Part shown: positions 4,222 to 5,409 of the stretch, one piece after another
Numbering within the stretch: the stretch's first letter is position 1
How the letters are laid out: the number at the start of each line of letters is the position of its first letter
Assembly: GCA_003153955.1 (NCBI GenBank)
Contig: PMCB01000045.1
Location: forward strand, 15,928 to 21,336
Reading direction: 5' to 3'
DNA: 5,409 nt
From: Dehalococcoidia bacterium
GTDB taxonomy: Bacteria > Chloroflexota > Dehalococcoidia > Dehalococcoidales > Fen-1064
The notes under the pieces: generated by a model
Told to the model about the DNA's origin: nothing
Seen by the model: only the letters and a program-made list of their open reading frames with translations
The model's database searches: none
Made by a program: the position numbers and the translations under genes

Positions 4222-5409
4222 TTAATTGCTTCTGCTTACCGCCATTTGCGGTTTTCTATTGCTGTACTGCGGCCTTCTGCCGGCGCGGGGTCCGCTGCCG
4301 GTTCCGGGTCTGCGGAACGGGGCTTTTCCACCCATGCGCGGACGGACTTCTTTGTCCGATGCCTGGGTTTTATAGTCAAACCCTTCCAGCGTGCGCCGCT
4401 CGATCGGCTTACCGAGAACCTTTTCGATGTCGCGGACCAACGGCATGTCTTCATTTGTCACGAAGGTGAATGCTTCGCCGGTTTCCTGGACGCGTCCCGT
4501 CCTTCCGATGCGGTGAGTGTAGGCATCGACGCTCTCCGGCATATCATAGTTTATGACATGCGAGATGTTGGAAACATCAATACCCCTGGCAGCAATATCG
4601 GTGGCTACCAGTATTTTCACGGTGCCGGAGCGGAATCCATCCAAAGCCGATTGACGACGGCTCTGTGACAGGTTGCCCTGTAAAGAAGCGACGTTGTATC
4701 CGCCCTTATATAGTTGTTCCGCCAAGCGTTCGACACGGTGCTTGGTGCGCACGAAAACCAGTACGGAATCGGTTTTTGTCCGGTATAGAATTTCTTCCAG
4801 CAGCGCCGTTTTGAGGTTCTGCGGTACCGGGTAAAGCGCGTGTGAAACAGACGAGGCCGGTGCGGAACGCCCGATTTGGACGGTCACCGGATTACGCAGC
4901 ACTTCTTTGACCAGTCGCCGGATATCATCAGGCATCGTGGCAGAGAACAATAATGTCTGCCGCGGCTGCAGGATGCATTCCAGTATTCGTTTGATGTCCG
5001 GCAGGAAGCCCATATCGAACATCCGGTCGGCTTCATCGATGACCAGGATTTCCAGCTTGGATAAATCCAGCGCGCCGGCGTACAAATGGTCGAGTAAACG
5101 GCCGGGGCAACCGACCGCAATTTCCGCACCGTTGCGTAATTTGCGAATCTGCATTTCTTTCCCGACGCCGCCGTAAATCGCGACATTGCGCAGGCCGGTT
5201 TTCTTGCCTAACTCGGTAAACTGGTCGCAGATTTGCTCCGCCAGTTCCCTTGTGGGTGAGATTACCAGCGCCCGCAGCACACCGCGTTTACCCTGGGCTA
5301 ATTTGTTTAAAATGGGGAGCGCGAACGCAGCCGTTTTACCGGTGCCTGTCTGTGCCAGACCGATCAGGTCGCGGCCTTCCATAATGGCCGGGATTGTTTG
5401 CTCTTGTAT
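4222..5409 (-). CDS. DEAD-box ATP-dependent RNA helicase, RhlE-like (N-terminus outside window)
   Basis: 395 residues are visible, and the frame runs off the right edge without its start. The first residues, IQEQTIPAI, are the end of the Q motif, so only about 25-30 N-terminal residues are missing. The ATG at 5382 is internal, not the start. Motifs in order (visible numbering): I AQTGTGKT (19-26), Ia SPTRELAEQ (51-59), Ib GCPGR (100-104, Cys replacing the usual Thr), II DEAD (125-128), III SAT (156-158), IV VFVRTKH (218-224), V ATDIAARGID (269-278) and VI HRIGRTGR (299-306). All catalytic motifs are intact. From about 345 the tail is rich in Gly, Arg and Pro and strongly basic, typical of unstructured RNA-binding tails of RhlE-type helicases. 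It probably remodels rRNA or mRNA in ribosome assembly or RNA decay. A strong terminator follows, so it is transcribed separately from the acetyltransferase. Confidence 0.95.
   Translation of the reverse strand: MQEQTIPAIMEGRDLIGLAQTGTGKTAAFALPILNKLAQGKRGVLRALVISPTRELAEQICDQFTELGKKTGLRNVAIYGGVGKEMQIRKLRNGAEIAVGCPGRLLDHLYAGALDLSKLEILVIDEADRMFDMGFLPDIKRILECILQPRQTLLFSATMPDDIRRLVKEVLRNPVTVQIGRSAPASSVSHALYPVPQNLKTALLEEILYRTKTDSVLVFVRTKHRVERLAEQLYKGGYNVASLQGNLSQSRRQSALDGFRSGTVKILVATDIAARGIDVSNISHVINYDMPESVDAYTHRIGRTGRVQETGEAFTFVTNEDMPLVRDIEKVLGKPIERRTLEGFDYKTQASDKEVRPRMGGKAPFRRPGTGSGPRAGRRPQYSNRKPQMAVSRSN

Noticed and set aside
4246..4668. Plus-strand frame of 140 residues opposite the helicase gene
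   Set aside because: It is antisense to intact helicase motifs V and VI and to the basic tail. Its composition is typical of a shadow frame, with no family resemblance.
5380..5382. ATG at 5382 as the helicase start
   Set aside because: The frame is open to the window edge and the preceding nine residues complete the Q motif, so the true start lies outside.

Overview
The window looks like ordinary bacterial chromosome. It has compact genes, Shine-Dalgarno sites (GAGGAGG, GGGAGG), sigma70-type promoters and a rho-independent terminator. It probably comes from an environmental genome with roughly balanced base composition. I cannot assign a species. The style of the RhlE-type helicase C-terminal region and the degenerate GGAATTTGG-type spacers suggest an environmental, perhaps anaerobic, lineage such as Chloroflexota or a deltaproteobacterial group, but this is only an impression. 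There are no rRNA or tRNA genes, CRISPR arrays, transposases or phage genes.

Layout. Bases 1-1017 hold two plus-strand genes: a small soluble protein with a PH/GRAM-like look (120-587), and a small single-domain cupin (673-1017) with its own promoter and an inverted repeat over the -35 box. Everything from 1043 to the right edge is on the minus strand and converges on the cupin with only 25 bp between. Reading leftward, these are: a DEAD-box RNA helicase whose N-terminus lies beyond the right edge (4222-5409), ending at a clear intrinsic terminator (4149-4191); a RimJ/RimL-type GNAT acetyltransferase (3388-3933) with a near-consensus promoter; and a tight three-gene operon (3186-1043). The operon encodes an extended SDR dehydrogenase/epimerase, a homologue of animal-type steroid 5-alpha-reductase, and an NTF2-fold DUF4440 protein. 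Its gaps are only 6 and 2 bp.

The two spacers flanking the acetyltransferase (3187-3387 and 3934-4221) are unlike the coding DNA. They are AT-rich, carry degenerate TTTGGAATT-like repeats that resemble each other in inverted orientation, and contain several short perfect palindromes.

The most interesting part is the operon. An SDR from a superfamily that includes 3-beta-hydroxysteroid dehydrogenases, a 5-alpha-reductase keeping most substrate and NADPH residues known from the human enzyme, and a protein with the fold of ketosteroid isomerase together suggest sequential redox tailoring of a steroid-like or other enone lipid. The reductase family is well supported. The shared pathway is inference, and the DUF4440 protein appears to lack the classic isomerase catalytic Asp. 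The operon also starts from a perfect TATAAT box so close to the ATG that its mRNA may be leaderless or nearly so.
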